From Streptomyces lasiicapitis (GTDB taxonomy: Bacteria; Actinomycetota; Actinomycetes; Streptomycetales; Streptomycetaceae): a stretch of DNA of 64,000 bases. The notes below the pieces were generated by a model that was not told where the DNA came from, did not search any database, and saw only the letters and a list, made by a program, of their open reading frames with translations. The stretch covers positions 248,001-312,000 of the forward strand of contig NZ_BMNG01000010.1 of NCBI RefSeq assembly GCF_014646335.1. The letters are read 5' to 3'. This document shows, in pieces, positions 1-9,162 of this stretch (positions are counted from its first letter, which is position 1; the number at the start of each line of letters is the position of its first letter). The position numbers and the translations under genes are program-made.

Positions 1-17
1 GTCTCGTGCTGCGTCAT
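1..17 (-). CDS. Start of probable conservon roadblock/LC7 protein (CvnB), cut by window edge
   Basis: Only the first codons are present (ATG at 17 reading left: Met-Thr-Gln-His-Glu, then the window ends). The ATG lies four bases after the stop codon of the conservon-type kinase upstream, as expected for a co-transcribed gene. In Streptomyces conservons the kinase CvnA is followed by a roadblock/LC7 protein CvnB, then a DUF742 protein and a small GTPase. The identity is therefore inferred from position only; the sequence inside the window is too short to show a domain. Confidence 0.5.
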
Positions 18-21
18 GCGG

Positions 22-1605
22 CTAGTCCCTACCTTCCGTGTATTCCGTGTCTTCCGAGCGGGGCTCGTCGGTCGCCCGTCCGGCGGTGGCGAAGGCCGCC
101 AGGCCGGTGAAGGACGCGTCCGGCGGCACGACGGGCTTGGTCACGGCCGCCGCGGGGGCGGCTTCCGGGTACCGGGACCCGTCCGTGGATCCGTCGCGCG
201 GGGAGCTCCTGCGCCGCTTCGGCAGGCCTCCTGGAGTGGTGTCGGCCGCGGCGGCTGTGGCGCCGTCCTGAGGAGGCGGCTGCGGCATCGGTGCGGCGCC
301 CTCCTGCGGCTCGGGCGGGGTGGCGGGGGCCGCCTCCGTGCCGGGGGTGGAGGAGGCCGGCAGCGGGCTGAAGTACTTGTGGGGCACGACCACGACGACG
401 GACGTACCGAGCCAGGGCGAGTCCGCGAACGTCACCCGGATCCCGTACCTGCGGCCCAGCGTGCCCACGACACGCAGGCCGAGGTGCGCGTCCTCCGAAA
501 GGCCACCGAGGCCGGGGCCCGCCGCCACCCCGTCGAGGGAGTCGAGGGCCTGCTGCTTCTTCTCCTCGTTCAGGCCCTTTCCGGCGTCCTGGATCTCGAT
601 GCCCACTCCGTTGGGCACCTCCTTGCCGGACACGATCACCGGCTCGGTGGGCGGCGAGTAGCGCGCCGCGTTGTCCAGGAGGTGGGCGAAGATCAGCGTG
701 AGGTGGTCCACCAGGCCGCCGTCGACGCCGAGTTCGGGCAGGTGGCGGACCTGCACGCGGTCGAAGTCCTTGATGCGTCCGATGCCGCCGCGCACCACGC
801 TCAGCAGGCGCTGCGGCTCCTGCCACTGGCGTCCGGGCCGGTCCGTGCCGCCCAGCACGCCGATGCTGGCGGCCAGACAGTCCGCGGGGCCGATCGCCTG
901 GTCCAGTTCCATCAGCCCCTGGGCGATCACGGGCAAGCGGCCGTGCTCGCCCTGCATCTCGTGCAGGCGACCGCGGATCTTTCCCGTCAGTACGTGGAGC
1001 CTGCTGCCGATGCTGATGACGGCCTGCTCGGCCGACGTGCTGCGGTTGAGCTCCTCCTCGACGGCGATCAGGCCGGTGCGCAGCACCTTGCGCAGCGCCT
1101 TCCTGAACTCCGGTGACACATCGGTCTCTTGTGTCAGGTCCGGCAGTACGTCGTCGATCGCCTCACCGGCGCGCAGCCCCTTCAGGGCCATGGGCAGGAA
1201 CTCGTCGCTCAGACGGGTGACCAGTTCCTGCTGCCGGTTCAGGCGCCACCGCCACGCCTTGACCTCGTCGGCGAGACGGGCCTCGACGGCGGCGTGCCGA
1301 TCCCCGTGGTCCCGCTCCAGAGCGGCGACGTGCTGCTGCCACTGCTGGGCCTGCTGGATCCGGACCGCGTGCACCTCGGCGGTCGCGCGGCCCAGTTCCG
1401 CCCGCGAACGCAGCAGCAGGCGGACACAGAGCGAGGCGGTCGCGGTCGCACCAAGTCCCGCGAGCGCAAGAGGTATTCGCGCCTCACCGGAGTCGGCCAC
1501 TGCGGTGGCGACCGTGCCCGCCCCCAACCCGAGCGGCAGCAGCCACCAGGTGCGCCAGGCCTTTGATCCTTGGGCCGCCGCCGGTGGCGGAGTGGCAAGT
1601 TCCAT
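22..1605 (-). CDS. cvnA: Conservon-type sensor histidine kinase (CvnA-like)
   Basis: Membrane sensor kinase of about 527 residues. Near the N-terminus there are two hydrophobic segments (starting WWLLPLGLGAG and IPLALAGLGATAT), then a long helical region and a C-terminal HATPase domain with an N-box (HLLDNAARYSPP), a G1-like motif (IQDAGKGL) and a later Gly-rich LGLRVVGTLGRRYGI. The last 110 residues are Pro/Ala-rich and disordered. No receiver gene accompanies it and the next gene starts four bases later, which fits a conservon, where the kinase works with a roadblock protein, a DUF742 protein and a Ras-like GTPase. Start: ATG 1605 has GAGG six bases upstream; ATG 1611 is too close to it. 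A longer frame to 1755 is possible but lacks an obvious ribosome-binding site. Confidence 0.85.
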   Translation of the reverse strand: MELATPPPAAAQGSKAWRTWWLLPLGLGAGTVATAVADSGEARIPLALAGLGATATASLCVRLLLRSRAELGRATAEVHAVRIQQAQQWQQHVAALERDHGDRHAAVEARLADEVKAWRWRLNRQQELVTRLSDEFLPMALKGLRAGEAIDDVLPDLTQETDVSPEFRKALRKVLRTGLIAVEEELNRSTSAEQAVISIGSRLHVLTGKIRGRLHEMQGEHGRLPVIAQGLMELDQAIGPADCLAASIGVLGGTDRPGRQWQEPQRLLSVVRGGIGRIKDFDRVQVRHLPELGVDGGLVDHLTLIFAHLLDNAARYSPPTEPVIVSGKEVPNGVGIEIQDAGKGLNEEKKQQALDSLDGVAAGPGLGGLSEDAHLGLRVVGTLGRRYGIRVTFADSPWLGTSVVVVVPHKYFSPLPASSTPGTEAAPATPPEPQEGAAPMPQPPPQDGATAAAADTTPGGLPKRRRSSPRDGSTDGSRYPEAAPAAAVTKPVVPPDASFTGLAAFATAGRATDEPRSEDTEYTEGRD

Positions 1606-2126
1606 CTGCATCCTCAAACCAACGCGATCGAACAGGAGAGAACCAACGATTGGCCGCGCTCGTGTACCGGAAGCGCGCCCGGTATCAGCGGCACCCTCCC
1701 TGGTCACCTGCGTGCGTTCCCCCATACGGAAGCGCGACGGCACGGCATGCCGCAACGGACTGCAATCGCGTCAACACGCCGCGCCGTCACGGAGCTTATC
1801 GGGTGAACGGGGATGTGGATCAACCCGGTCCGGTCCGCGCTACGGGCCGGTACGGGGACTTTCGGCCGAGAACGTTCGGTGGCTGCACGGAGTGCCGTTC
1901 GCCGACTTTCGGCATGTGCCACGAGGGCCTGCGGGGCTTTTCGGCGGGAGCGGCCGCCTCACTCCGGGTCCGACGGCCGGGCGAGAGACCTGATTCACCA
2001 TGGAGTGTGCGTCCGCAAGCTTGTCCATTTCCAGGGGGTCCCGCGCCGATGGGCGCTACCGTGCGCGATCCGCTCCGGTCGCGCGAGATCGGATACGGAC
2101 ACGGTGCGCCGGGATCTCCAGCTCCC
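1606..2126. other. Intergenic region upstream of the conservon
   Basis: About 520 bases between the kinase start and the LacI-family stop, both on the minus strand. I see no convincing coding frame. The part next to the kinase (about 1610-1680) is less GC-rich than its surroundings and probably carries the conservon promoter. The part next to the LacI gene should hold its terminator, but I found no strong perfect hairpin. Confidence 0.5.
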
Positions 2127-3167
2127 TCAACTCCCGTACTCGACGAGGCCGGTGGGCATCACCACACGCCGGTACGCGGCTACGCCCTCGGTCTGCCGCT
2201 CATCCTCCCCCCTCCGCTCCCGTATCCGCTCCACCAGCAGCCTCCCCGCCGTGCGGCCCAACTCGTCGCTGTCGTAGTCGACGAGGGTGAGCGGCAGGCC
2301 GAGGGCGTCGGCGAGTTCGAAGTCGTCGAAGCCTGCCAGGGCGGTGTCCGTGCCGGTGGCTCGGATGGCGCGGAACGCACCTATGGTGTTGCGGTTGTTG
2401 GAGCAGAACAGTGCCGTCGGCGGGTCGGGCAGGGCGAGGAGCTGTGTGGCGGCGTGCTCGGCAGCGGCCGGTTCGGTCTGGCCTTGGCGTACGAGGCTCG
2501 CGTCTGCGGGCAGGCCCGCGTCGGCGTGGGCCGCGGTGTAGCCGCGCAGGCGTTCCGTGCCGGTGTGGACGGCGGGCGGTGAGCCGAGGAAGCCGATGCG
2601 GCGGTGGCCGCGGGAGAGCAGTCGGGCCGTCGCTTCGCGTGCGCCGCCGAAGTCGTCGACCAGCACGCAGTCCGCGTCGAAGCCTTCGGGCGGGCGGCTG
2701 GCGAGCACCACCGGTACGCCGCCGTCCGCCGCCGCGGCGAGGTGGCGGTGGTCGGAGCCCGCGGGCACGGCGATGATGCCGTCGACGCGGCGGGCCACCA
2801 GGTCCGCCACCAAGTCCCGTTCGCCGTCCAGGTCCTGGCCGGTGTTGCCGATGACCGTCTTCAGACCGTCGGCCGCCACGACCGAGTCCACGCCGAGGGC
2901 GAGCCGTGAGTAGAAGGGGTTGGCGAGGTTGGTGACGACCAGGCCGACCAAGCCCGTGCCGCGGCCCAGGCGGAGGCTGCGGGCCACTTCGTTGGGTCGG
3001 TAGCCGAGGGCAGCGGCTGCGGCGCGTACGCGGTCGCGGGTCGCGGGCAGCACGCGCGGGTCGTTGCGCAGCACCCGGGACGCGGTCATCGCGCTGACCT
3101 CGGCACGCTCGGCGACGTCACGGAGGGTGGGGGGCTGCCCGGCCCTGGACTCCCGCGGTTCGGGCAT
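2127..3167 (-). CDS. LacI-family transcriptional regulator of the mannoside cluster
   Basis: Protein of 346 residues with the standard LacI layout: N-terminal helix-turn-helix (TLRDVAERAEVSAMTASRVL) with the hinge helix (YRPNEVARSLRLGRG), then a periplasmic-binding-protein-like effector domain (starting GLVGLVVTNLANPFYS). It is the last gene of a minus-strand run with a ROK kinase, a sugar isomerase, an alpha-mannosidase and an ABC importer, so it very probably represses these genes and releases DNA when a mannoside-derived sugar binds. A classical LacI-type operator stands in front of the first transport gene at 12360-12375. Start chosen at ATG 3167, which has AAAGGAA nine bases upstream; the frame runs open to 3269. 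The 102-base gap to the kinase gene may hold its own promoter. Confidence 0.9.
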   Translation of the reverse strand: MPEPRESRAGQPPTLRDVAERAEVSAMTASRVLRNDPRVLPATRDRVRAAAAALGYRPNEVARSLRLGRGTGLVGLVVTNLANPFYSRLALGVDSVVAADGLKTVIGNTGQDLDGERDLVADLVARRVDGIIAVPAGSDHRHLAAAADGGVPVVLASRPPEGFDADCVLVDDFGGAREATARLLSRGHRRIGFLGSPPAVHTGTERLRGYTAAHADAGLPADASLVRQGQTEPAAAEHAATQLLALPDPPTALFCSNNRNTIGAFRAIRATGTDTALAGFDDFELADALGLPLTLVDYDSDELGRTAGRLLVERIRERRGEDERQTEGVAAYRRVVMPTGLVEYGS

Positions 3168-3269
3168 GGCGGTGCGTTCCTTTCGTTTCCGACGGGGCTG
3201 TGTGGTCGGTTCCGGGGGCGGGCCTGTCTCGTACAAAGGCCGAATGACCCCCTGAGCTTCCGTACCCAC

Positions 3270-4166
3270 TCACCCCGCCGCCACGTAGACCCCCGCCCCC
3301 ACCAGCCCCGCGTCCTCCCCCAACGCCCCCGCGCACAGCGTGACCGGAGTATCCCCCAACGCGTCGCGCAGCGAGGGCTCGACCACGTCCCAGGAGCGGG
3401 CGAGGCCGCCGCCGACCACCAGCGCGGTGGCCTCGAAGTCCCGTACGTGTGGGGCGAGAGCGCGACCGAGCGCGGTCAGGGCCTCGTCGAGTACGTGGGC
3501 GGCGCGCGCCTCGCCCGCCCGCGCCCGCGCGGCGATGTCGGACAGCTCCGCCTCCCGGTCCCCGTACCGCGCGAGCAGCGCCCGCCGCGACACGACGTCC
3601 TCCAGCGGGCGGCCTTCGGACTTCAGCAGGTCGGCGCGGCCGAGCGGCGGCACCCCCGGCCCGTCCCTGCGTACGTCCCCGTCCACCAGGAACGCCGAGC
3701 CCACGCCCGTGCCCAACGTGATGCCCACGCAGCGCTGGTGCCCGCGCGCGGCGCCCGCCGTCCACTCCCCGAGGGCGAAGGCGTGCGCGTCGTTGAGGAA
3801 GACGGTGCCGGCGGGGCGCGGCCATACGCCGTCGAGCAGGACCGAGCCCACGTCGATGCCGTACAGGTCGTCGAACTTCCCCACGCCTTCGAAGCGCGCG
3901 ACGCCCTTGTCGTAGTCGAAGGGGCCGGGGACGGCGACGCCCCACACCGCGGCGGCGGGGGCGTCGACCTGCGTGGCGCAGCGGACCACCGCGCCGAGGA
4001 CCTGCTCGGCGGTACCGCGCGGGTCCAGGGTGCGGTGCGCGCGGCGGAGCACCTGGGCCGGGCCAGTTCCGGAGTCGGCGTCGGCGCTGGTAGCGACGAG
4101 CGCGGCGGTCACGTGCGTACCGCCGATCTCCAGCACCGGCCTCCAGAGCTCCCGCACCGGCCTCAT
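3270..4166 (-). CDS. ROK-family sugar kinase
   Basis: Protein of 298 residues. The phosphate-1 motif appears as LEIGGTHVTAAL near the start, the catalytic Asp is in FLNDAHAFALGE, and the phosphate-2 motif is ITLGTGVGSAFLVDG. The Cys-rich zinc motif of many ROK kinases and repressors is missing, and there is no N-terminal helix-turn-helix, so it is an enzyme and not a ROK repressor. It should phosphorylate the hexose released by the neighbouring alpha-mannosidase, presumably mannose or glucose. Its ATG overlaps the TGA of the isomerase gene (ATGA), so the two are translationally coupled. Substrate is inferred from context only. Confidence 0.88.
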   Translation of the reverse strand: MRPVRELWRPVLEIGGTHVTAALVATSADADSGTGPAQVLRRAHRTLDPRGTAEQVLGAVVRCATQVDAPAAAVWGVAVPGPFDYDKGVARFEGVGKFDDLYGIDVGSVLLDGVWPRPAGTVFLNDAHAFALGEWTAGAARGHQRCVGITLGTGVGSAFLVDGDVRRDGPGVPPLGRADLLKSEGRPLEDVVSRRALLARYGDREAELSDIAARARAGEARAAHVLDEALTALGRALAPHVRDFEATALVVGGGLARSWDVVEPSLRDALGDTPVTLCAGALGEDAGLVGAGVYVAAG

Positions 4167-5962
4167 GACCGCCCCACGTCCGGACCAGACGCGCGGCGCC
4201 CCGCCTCGGCCGACAACCCCACCAACGCCTTGACCACCTTCGCGCCCCCACCCCCCGCCACGATCCGATACGCCCCGACCGCCGCCGGAACCGTCAGCGT
4301 CTCCGCGTACGCCAACACATGGCGGTGACCCGCCGCCGTCAGGATCTCCACACCCTCCCCCTCCACCACGTTCAGGACATGGAAGCGGCCCGCCGTGTCG
4401 TCGTGGGCGACGGCGCCCGCGTCCAGGGCGTACCGCCGTACCTCGTAGAACATCTCGTCGAGGGCGCCGATGACGTCCTCGTGCCAGCCGTCACCGGAGC
4501 GCAGGAGGCGGGGTTCCTGGACGAGGTCGCGGGTGACGGCGTCGCCGCGGCGGTGGGTGTCGAGGTTGGCGAGGCCGTGTTCGTAGGGGAGTTGGCGGGG
4601 GCGGCCGTCGGCGTCGGGGCGGAGCCAGTCGTAGAAGCGCAGGCTGTAGAGGTAGGGGGTCGCGCTGATCTCCAGGACGAGGTTGCCTGCGCCGCTCGCG
4701 TGCGGGGTGCCGGCCGGGATCATGAAGAGTCGGCCCTGTTCGGCGGGGAACGTCAGGACGTGGTCCGCGGGGTCCATCGGCACGCCGTCCTGGGCCGCCT
4801 CCTCGACCTCCTTGCGGAACAGTTCGACGTCGGCGTCCTCGCGCAGTCCGAGGAACACGCGGGTGCGGGGGCTGCCGAGGGTCATGTAGTACGTCTCGTG
4901 CTGGGTGTAGGGCCAGCCGAACCGTTCGCGCATGTACGGCTCTCGCGGGTGGCAGTGGACCGACAGGTCGCCGCCGTCGACGGTGTCCAGGTAGTCGAAG
5001 CGGATCGGGAAGGACGTGCCGAAGCGGGCGCGTACGTCCGTGCCGAGGAGTTCGTCCGGGTGCAGGGCGCACAGGAGTTGGAAGGGGATCTCGGCCTGGA
5101 GGTCGGGGCCGGTGCCGATGAGGACGCCCACTTCGGGGGCGATGAGTTCGTAGCCGAGGGCCGTGTTGCGGGCGCCGGGGTCGAAGCCGAGCGCGCGCTG
5201 GGCCCATTGTCCGCCCCAGGGTGTGGAGTTGAAGTAGGGGCGGGTGCGCACCGGCTGTCGGGCGAGGGCGGCGAGGGTGGCCCGCAGGCCGGGCCCGTCG
5301 ACGTACACGGGCCGGTCCGGCTCCTGCGTGTCGAGCCAGGCGTCGACGCGCGGGGCGAGGGTGTCGCGGTGGCGGTCGAGCATCGGCCAGTCGACGTAGA
5401 ACAGCCGCCGCAGGTCGGCGCGTTGGCCCGGGAGCCCGAGGTTCCGGCCGGTGCCCGCGGCGACGGCCGCCTCCGCGTACCGCTTGGGTACGTCGGCGTA
5501 CCAGAGGCAGTCGTGCGGGACGAGCGCGGCGCCGGGGCCGTGGACCAACAGCAGGCCGTCCGTGGGCCGTTCGGGGCGGGGAAGCGCGTCGAAGAGGTCG
5601 GTGAGGGGGTTGTCGGCGAGTCGGCAGTAGTAGGGGTCGCCGGAGCCGTCGTCGGTGCGGCGCCGCACCTCGTCCGGCGGCGCGTGGTGGGCGGTCGTGT
5701 CGAGGGTGCGCACCGGCACTCCCTCGGCGGCCAGGGATTGGGCGAGGTGGGCGGCGAGGCGGGGGAAGTCCACGGACGGCGGCCCGTCGATCGCCACCGT
5801 CGCCGGGCCCTTGGGCAGTTGTGCCGCCACGGCGCGCCGGCCGGCGGCCAGCACGGCCCCCGGCGCGGGGCCGTATCGCGGGTCGAGCCGGTACACACGT
5901 TCTCCTTCGTGCAGTGGTGCGGGCGGTACGGGTGGTTCAGGGGCGGGCGTACGCTCGCCCAC
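4163..5962 (-). CDS. Class I mannose-6-phosphate isomerase-like protein with N-terminal extension
   Basis: Protein of 599 residues, about twice the size of a short bacterial isomerase. The C-terminal part is the cupin-type isomerase: metal-ligand regions DLSVHCHPREPYM, QHETYYM and a third His/Glu region ASGAGNLVLEIS. The N-terminal 230 residues look like a kinase-type Rossmann domain (TVAIDGPPSVDFPRL) but the usual P-loop GxxxxGK is absent, so it may be a degenerate P-loop domain. It lies between the alpha-mannosidase and the ROK kinase, so it is expected to interconvert mannose and fructose phosphates. The downstream kinase gene overlaps its stop by ATGA. Ten bases separate it from the mannosidase stop. 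Confidence 0.8.
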   Translation of the reverse strand: MGERTPAPEPPVPPAPLHEGERVYRLDPRYGPAPGAVLAAGRRAVAAQLPKGPATVAIDGPPSVDFPRLAAHLAQSLAAEGVPVRTLDTTAHHAPPDEVRRRTDDGSGDPYYCRLADNPLTDLFDALPRPERPTDGLLLVHGPGAALVPHDCLWYADVPKRYAEAAVAAGTGRNLGLPGQRADLRRLFYVDWPMLDRHRDTLAPRVDAWLDTQEPDRPVYVDGPGLRATLAALARQPVRTRPYFNSTPWGGQWAQRALGFDPGARNTALGYELIAPEVGVLIGTGPDLQAEIPFQLLCALHPDELLGTDVRARFGTSFPIRFDYLDTVDGGDLSVHCHPREPYMRERFGWPYTQHETYYMTLGSPRTRVFLGLREDADVELFRKEVEEAAQDGVPMDPADHVLTFPAEQGRLFMIPAGTPHASGAGNLVLEISATPYLYSLRFYDWLRPDADGRPRQLPYEHGLANLDTHRRGDAVTRDLVQEPRLLRSGDGWHEDVIGALDEMFYEVRRYALDAGAVAHDDTAGRFHVLNVVEGEGVEILTAAGHRHVLAYAETLTVPAAVGAYRIVAGGGGAKVVKALVGLSAEAGRRASGPDVGRS

Positions 5963-5971
5963 CCCGCGGGT

Positions 5972-8900
5972 TCACGGACGTACGAGCAGCACAGCCACCG
6001 TCGCCAGCGCCGGCACGGCGAGCCTCATAACCCCCTCCACACACGGCAGTTCGGCGCCCTTCGCCCCGAGATAGTCGGCCCGGTACGCGGCCCGCACCGG
6101 AAAGCGGGCCAGAACCCGGCACTCCACCGCCTCCTCCGCGAACGACTGGAGCCGCAGCAGCACTTCACCGGCCCGCGGCACCGTCGCACCGACGAGCCGG
6201 ACCCGCTCGTCGCCGAGCTCGACGAAGGCGTGGGACGCCACATCGGCCTCCCCCGCACCCCGGGCCCGCACCGCCCGCAGCGGCCTGCTGAACGCCGCGG
6301 CCGTGCGCGGCCCGAGCCCGTCGGCGGTCGGCGCGCACGCGAGGCTGTAGCGGAAGGTGAACTCGAAGCCCTGGGCGCTCGGGAAGTTGGTGTCCCACAG
6401 GTTGTTGTGGATCCAGGAGAAGACCGTGGCGGGCTCGTCGTGGCCCATCGTCTTCGGGAACGGCGCGTACGGCAGCGCGACATTGCCGAACTGCACGAGC
6501 GGCGCGTCCTGCGTGGACCAGGCGACCGCGCACCCCGCGTCCGCGAGGGTCACCCAGCGGCGCACGGCCCGCATGTGGAGCGCGGACCCCGGCACCACGG
6601 GCAGGCCGCTGCCGGTGACGCCGCCGGTCGCCTCCATGCGGACGGCCGGGTCGTCGAAGGCGAAGGGGAACGCGAAGTAGGCGCTCTCCTTGCCCAGGGT
6701 GCGGTCCTTGTCGAGGCGGTTCTCGATGTCGAGGCGGGGCACACCGCGCGGCAGGGTCAGGGTGACGCGCAGCCGGTTGGCGCCGGCGGGGCGTGTCTCG
6801 TACGTGAGCGACTCCGCGGTCGTCGTGGAGGTGCGGGCGATGAGCGCGGCGGGCGGGGCGACGGCTCGTTTCCCGAGGTGTTCGAGGCGGTCGGAGGCGG
6901 TGGTGCGGCTGGAGTTGTGGTTGAAGCCTCCGGAGGTGGTGTAGCTGTCGTGGAAGTAGCCGTTGAAGCCGACGACCGGGTCCGCGCGGACGAGTTCGCG
7001 GCCGGTCGACTTGTCGATGATCGAGGCGACGCAGGCGTGCGCCAGGTCGACGCGGACGGCGAGGTGTTCGTTCTCCAGGAGGGTCGGCGCGGGGTGGGCG
7101 AGGGCTTGCGCGGCGGCCTCGGCGGGGTCCTCACGTTCGGTGCCGCCGGTGGGGTTCCAGCCGGTGGCGGCCTTGACGACGGTGGTCCCGCCCGCCTCGG
7201 GAGTGCCCGTGTCGTCGGCGGTGACGTCGAGACGTACGGAACCGACCGCGGGCACGTCGTCCACGCGCACCACGAGGAACCGCCCGGCGTCCCGGTGGTC
7301 GGCGTTGCTCTGCGGCCGCTCCTCGTGCACGAGCCGCCGGCCGCTGCGGCCGTCCCGAACGGCCACAGCCTGTGCCGGCGGCACGCTGCTCTCCGGCAGG
7401 AAGATCCGTACGACGTCCGTGCGCGGCCATGAGCAGGTGTTGACCACGTGGTACGTCGCCAGGGCGTCCGGCGCGGCGGCGAGCCGCTGGCCGAGGCGGG
7501 CGCTCGCCCGGTGCAGGAGCGCGTTCCCGTCGTCGTGGGCGCGCATCGCCTGCCCGTACTTCCAGTGCCACTGGTGCTCCCCGGAGTGGCCGCCCTCGTC
7601 GCCGTGCGTCCACGGGTCGCCGGCGCCCCAGGTGTGCTCGTCGAAGAGCGACACCGCTTCGTAGACCCCGGCGGCGTCACGCGTGTCGTCCTCGGCCCCC
7701 GTGGCGTCGAGGAGGGCGGCGAACGTGCCGATGGTCTGGGCGTCGGCGACCACGGACTGGGCGGTGCGGGCGAGCGACAGGGGCCGCGCCCCGGATCCCA
7801 CGCCGTCGACCCACCAGTCGGTCCAGTCGCCCTCGAAGGTGGCGATCCCGCCGCCGAGCCTGGCCTCGGCGTCGCGGAAGAAGTCCTCGTTGCGGGAGAG
7901 CCGGAGGCGGGGGTACGCCCACGTCTCGTTCCAGCGGCGCACGGTGTCGGCGATGACGCGGCGCGGCGGCGCGTTGTCGCCGAACTTGCCCTGGACGCGC
8001 AGGTGCAGGACGTCCCAGGGGTAGGGCTCGCGCTTGATGTCCTCCTTGTCCATGGCCCAGCCGAAGATGCCGCCCGGGTAGGGGTAGGGGTGGCTCGCGA
8101 GGGACGTCAGATAGGCGGGCAGCAGGTCGTCGACGTCGGCGTACGCGGTGTCGAAGCCGAGGAGCGGGCCCTCCATGTACGCGAGCCCGTGCGGAGTGTC
8201 GGTCATCCACACCAGAACGCTGTTGCCGCTGGGCGCCCGCCACCGGAAAAGGCGCGGCAGCTTCTCCCCGCCGACCAGGTGCGGCACCGACCGCCCCGCC
8301 CAATTGTGCGCCACGGACAGGTACTTGATCCCCGCACCCGCCAGCGCGTCCACCAGGCCCACCACCGCGCCCGGCACGTCCGTCTGCATGGCGGAGGTGA
8401 AGCGCACCCCGTAGCGGTCGCGTATGTCGTGGGCCAGGCGCAGCAGTTCGTGCAACTCGTCCGTGGAGCAGGTCTCGGTGTGCAGGTTGAACGGCAGCGC
8501 CGTCAGCTCGATACGCCCCTCCCCCACCCGGCGTATCAGCTCCGCGACCTGCTCCGCGGGACGAGAGTTCGCCCACTGCCGGAAGGACCACAACGACTCG
8601 ACGCACCACCGGAATTGGGACTCGGCGGGCCAGTCGTCCGTCGCCCGGGTCAGCTCAAGACAGGAGTCGAGGAAGGACAGGTGCTCGTTGAGGACCTGCC
8701 CTTGCGGGTCGGTGTATCCGATGTCGAGGTGTGAGTGGTGCACCAGGTGGATGGTCCACTCGCGCTGCGGTGTGAGGCGTACGTCGATGTCCTCGCCGCC
8801 GCCCGGCAGGCCGACGGTGACGCGGGTGGGCGCCGCGACGGCGGGCACCAGCAGCCGCACGGAGTGGCCGGGCCCGGCCACACGCTCGGCGCGCAGCACC

Positions 8901-9136
8901 GCCCCCGATTCCGTACGCACCTCCAACTCACCAGGCAACACAGACCCGTTGACGGGCTCGACCCGCAGTGACTGCAGCAGCGTGCCGTCGTCGGCGTACC
9001 GCATCAGGGGCTCCCCGGTGAGCCGCAGTACGCGGCCGTCGAGTGTGCCCTCGGCTGCGACCACCGAGGCACGCAGGCTCGCGCGGATGCGGTCGTTGTC
9101 CCAGTCGGTGGTGCGGACCAGGGCGCGTGTCGTCAT
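5972..9136 (-). CDS. GH38 alpha-mannosidase
   Basis: Protein of 1054 residues, the usual size of bacterial GH38 enzymes. After an N-terminal beta-domain the catalytic domain opens with the metal-binding HHSHLDIGYTD and contains the likely nucleophile Asp in SAMQTDVPGAVVGL; the C-terminal half is the beta-sandwich region (for example GTFAALLDATG onward, and TYHVVNTCSWPRTD). It has no signal peptide, so it should act in the cytoplasm on short mannosides brought in by the ABC importer encoded just upstream. Start at ATG 9136 with CGGGAG eight bases upstream; the open frame continues far upstream but only as a shadow of the permease genes. Exact linkage specificity cannot be read from the sequence. 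Confidence 0.9.
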   Translation of the reverse strand: MTTRALVRTTDWDNDRIRASLRASVVAAEGTLDGRVLRLTGEPLMRYADDGTLLQSLRVEPVNGSVLPGELEVRTESGAVLRAERVAGPGHSVRLLVPAVAAPTRVTVGLPGGGEDIDVRLTPQREWTIHLVHHSHLDIGYTDPQGQVLNEHLSFLDSCLELTRATDDWPAESQFRWCVESLWSFRQWANSRPAEQVAELIRRVGEGRIELTALPFNLHTETCSTDELHELLRLAHDIRDRYGVRFTSAMQTDVPGAVVGLVDALAGAGIKYLSVAHNWAGRSVPHLVGGEKLPRLFRWRAPSGNSVLVWMTDTPHGLAYMEGPLLGFDTAYADVDDLLPAYLTSLASHPYPYPGGIFGWAMDKEDIKREPYPWDVLHLRVQGKFGDNAPPRRVIADTVRRWNETWAYPRLRLSRNEDFFRDAEARLGGGIATFEGDWTDWWVDGVGSGARPLSLARTAQSVVADAQTIGTFAALLDATGAEDDTRDAAGVYEAVSLFDEHTWGAGDPWTHGDEGGHSGEHQWHWKYGQAMRAHDDGNALLHRASARLGQRLAAAPDALATYHVVNTCSWPRTDVVRIFLPESSVPPAQAVAVRDGRSGRRLVHEERPQSNADHRDAGRFLVVRVDDVPAVGSVRLDVTADDTGTPEAGGTTVVKAATGWNPTGGTEREDPAEAAAQALAHPAPTLLENEHLAVRVDLAHACVASIIDKSTGRELVRADPVVGFNGYFHDSYTTSGGFNHNSSRTTASDRLEHLGKRAVAPPAALIARTSTTTAESLTYETRPAGANRLRVTLTLPRGVPRLDIENRLDKDRTLGKESAYFAFPFAFDDPAVRMEATGGVTGSGLPVVPGSALHMRAVRRWVTLADAGCAVAWSTQDAPLVQFGNVALPYAPFPKTMGHDEPATVFSWIHNNLWDTNFPSAQGFEFTFRYSLACAPTADGLGPRTAAAFSRPLRAVRARGAGEADVASHAFVELGDERVRLVGATVPRAGEVLLRLQSFAEEAVECRVLARFPVRAAYRADYLGAKGAELPCVEGVMRLAVPALATVAVLLVRP

Positions 9137-9162
9137 GCGGATGGCTCCCGGGTGGTCGTGGG

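Noticed and set aside
4319..7432. Open frame of 1037 codons on the plus strand opposite the isomerase and mannosidase genes
   Set aside because: High-GC shadow frame: its codon bias is wrong, it has no domain, and the opposite strand encodes well-supported enzymes.
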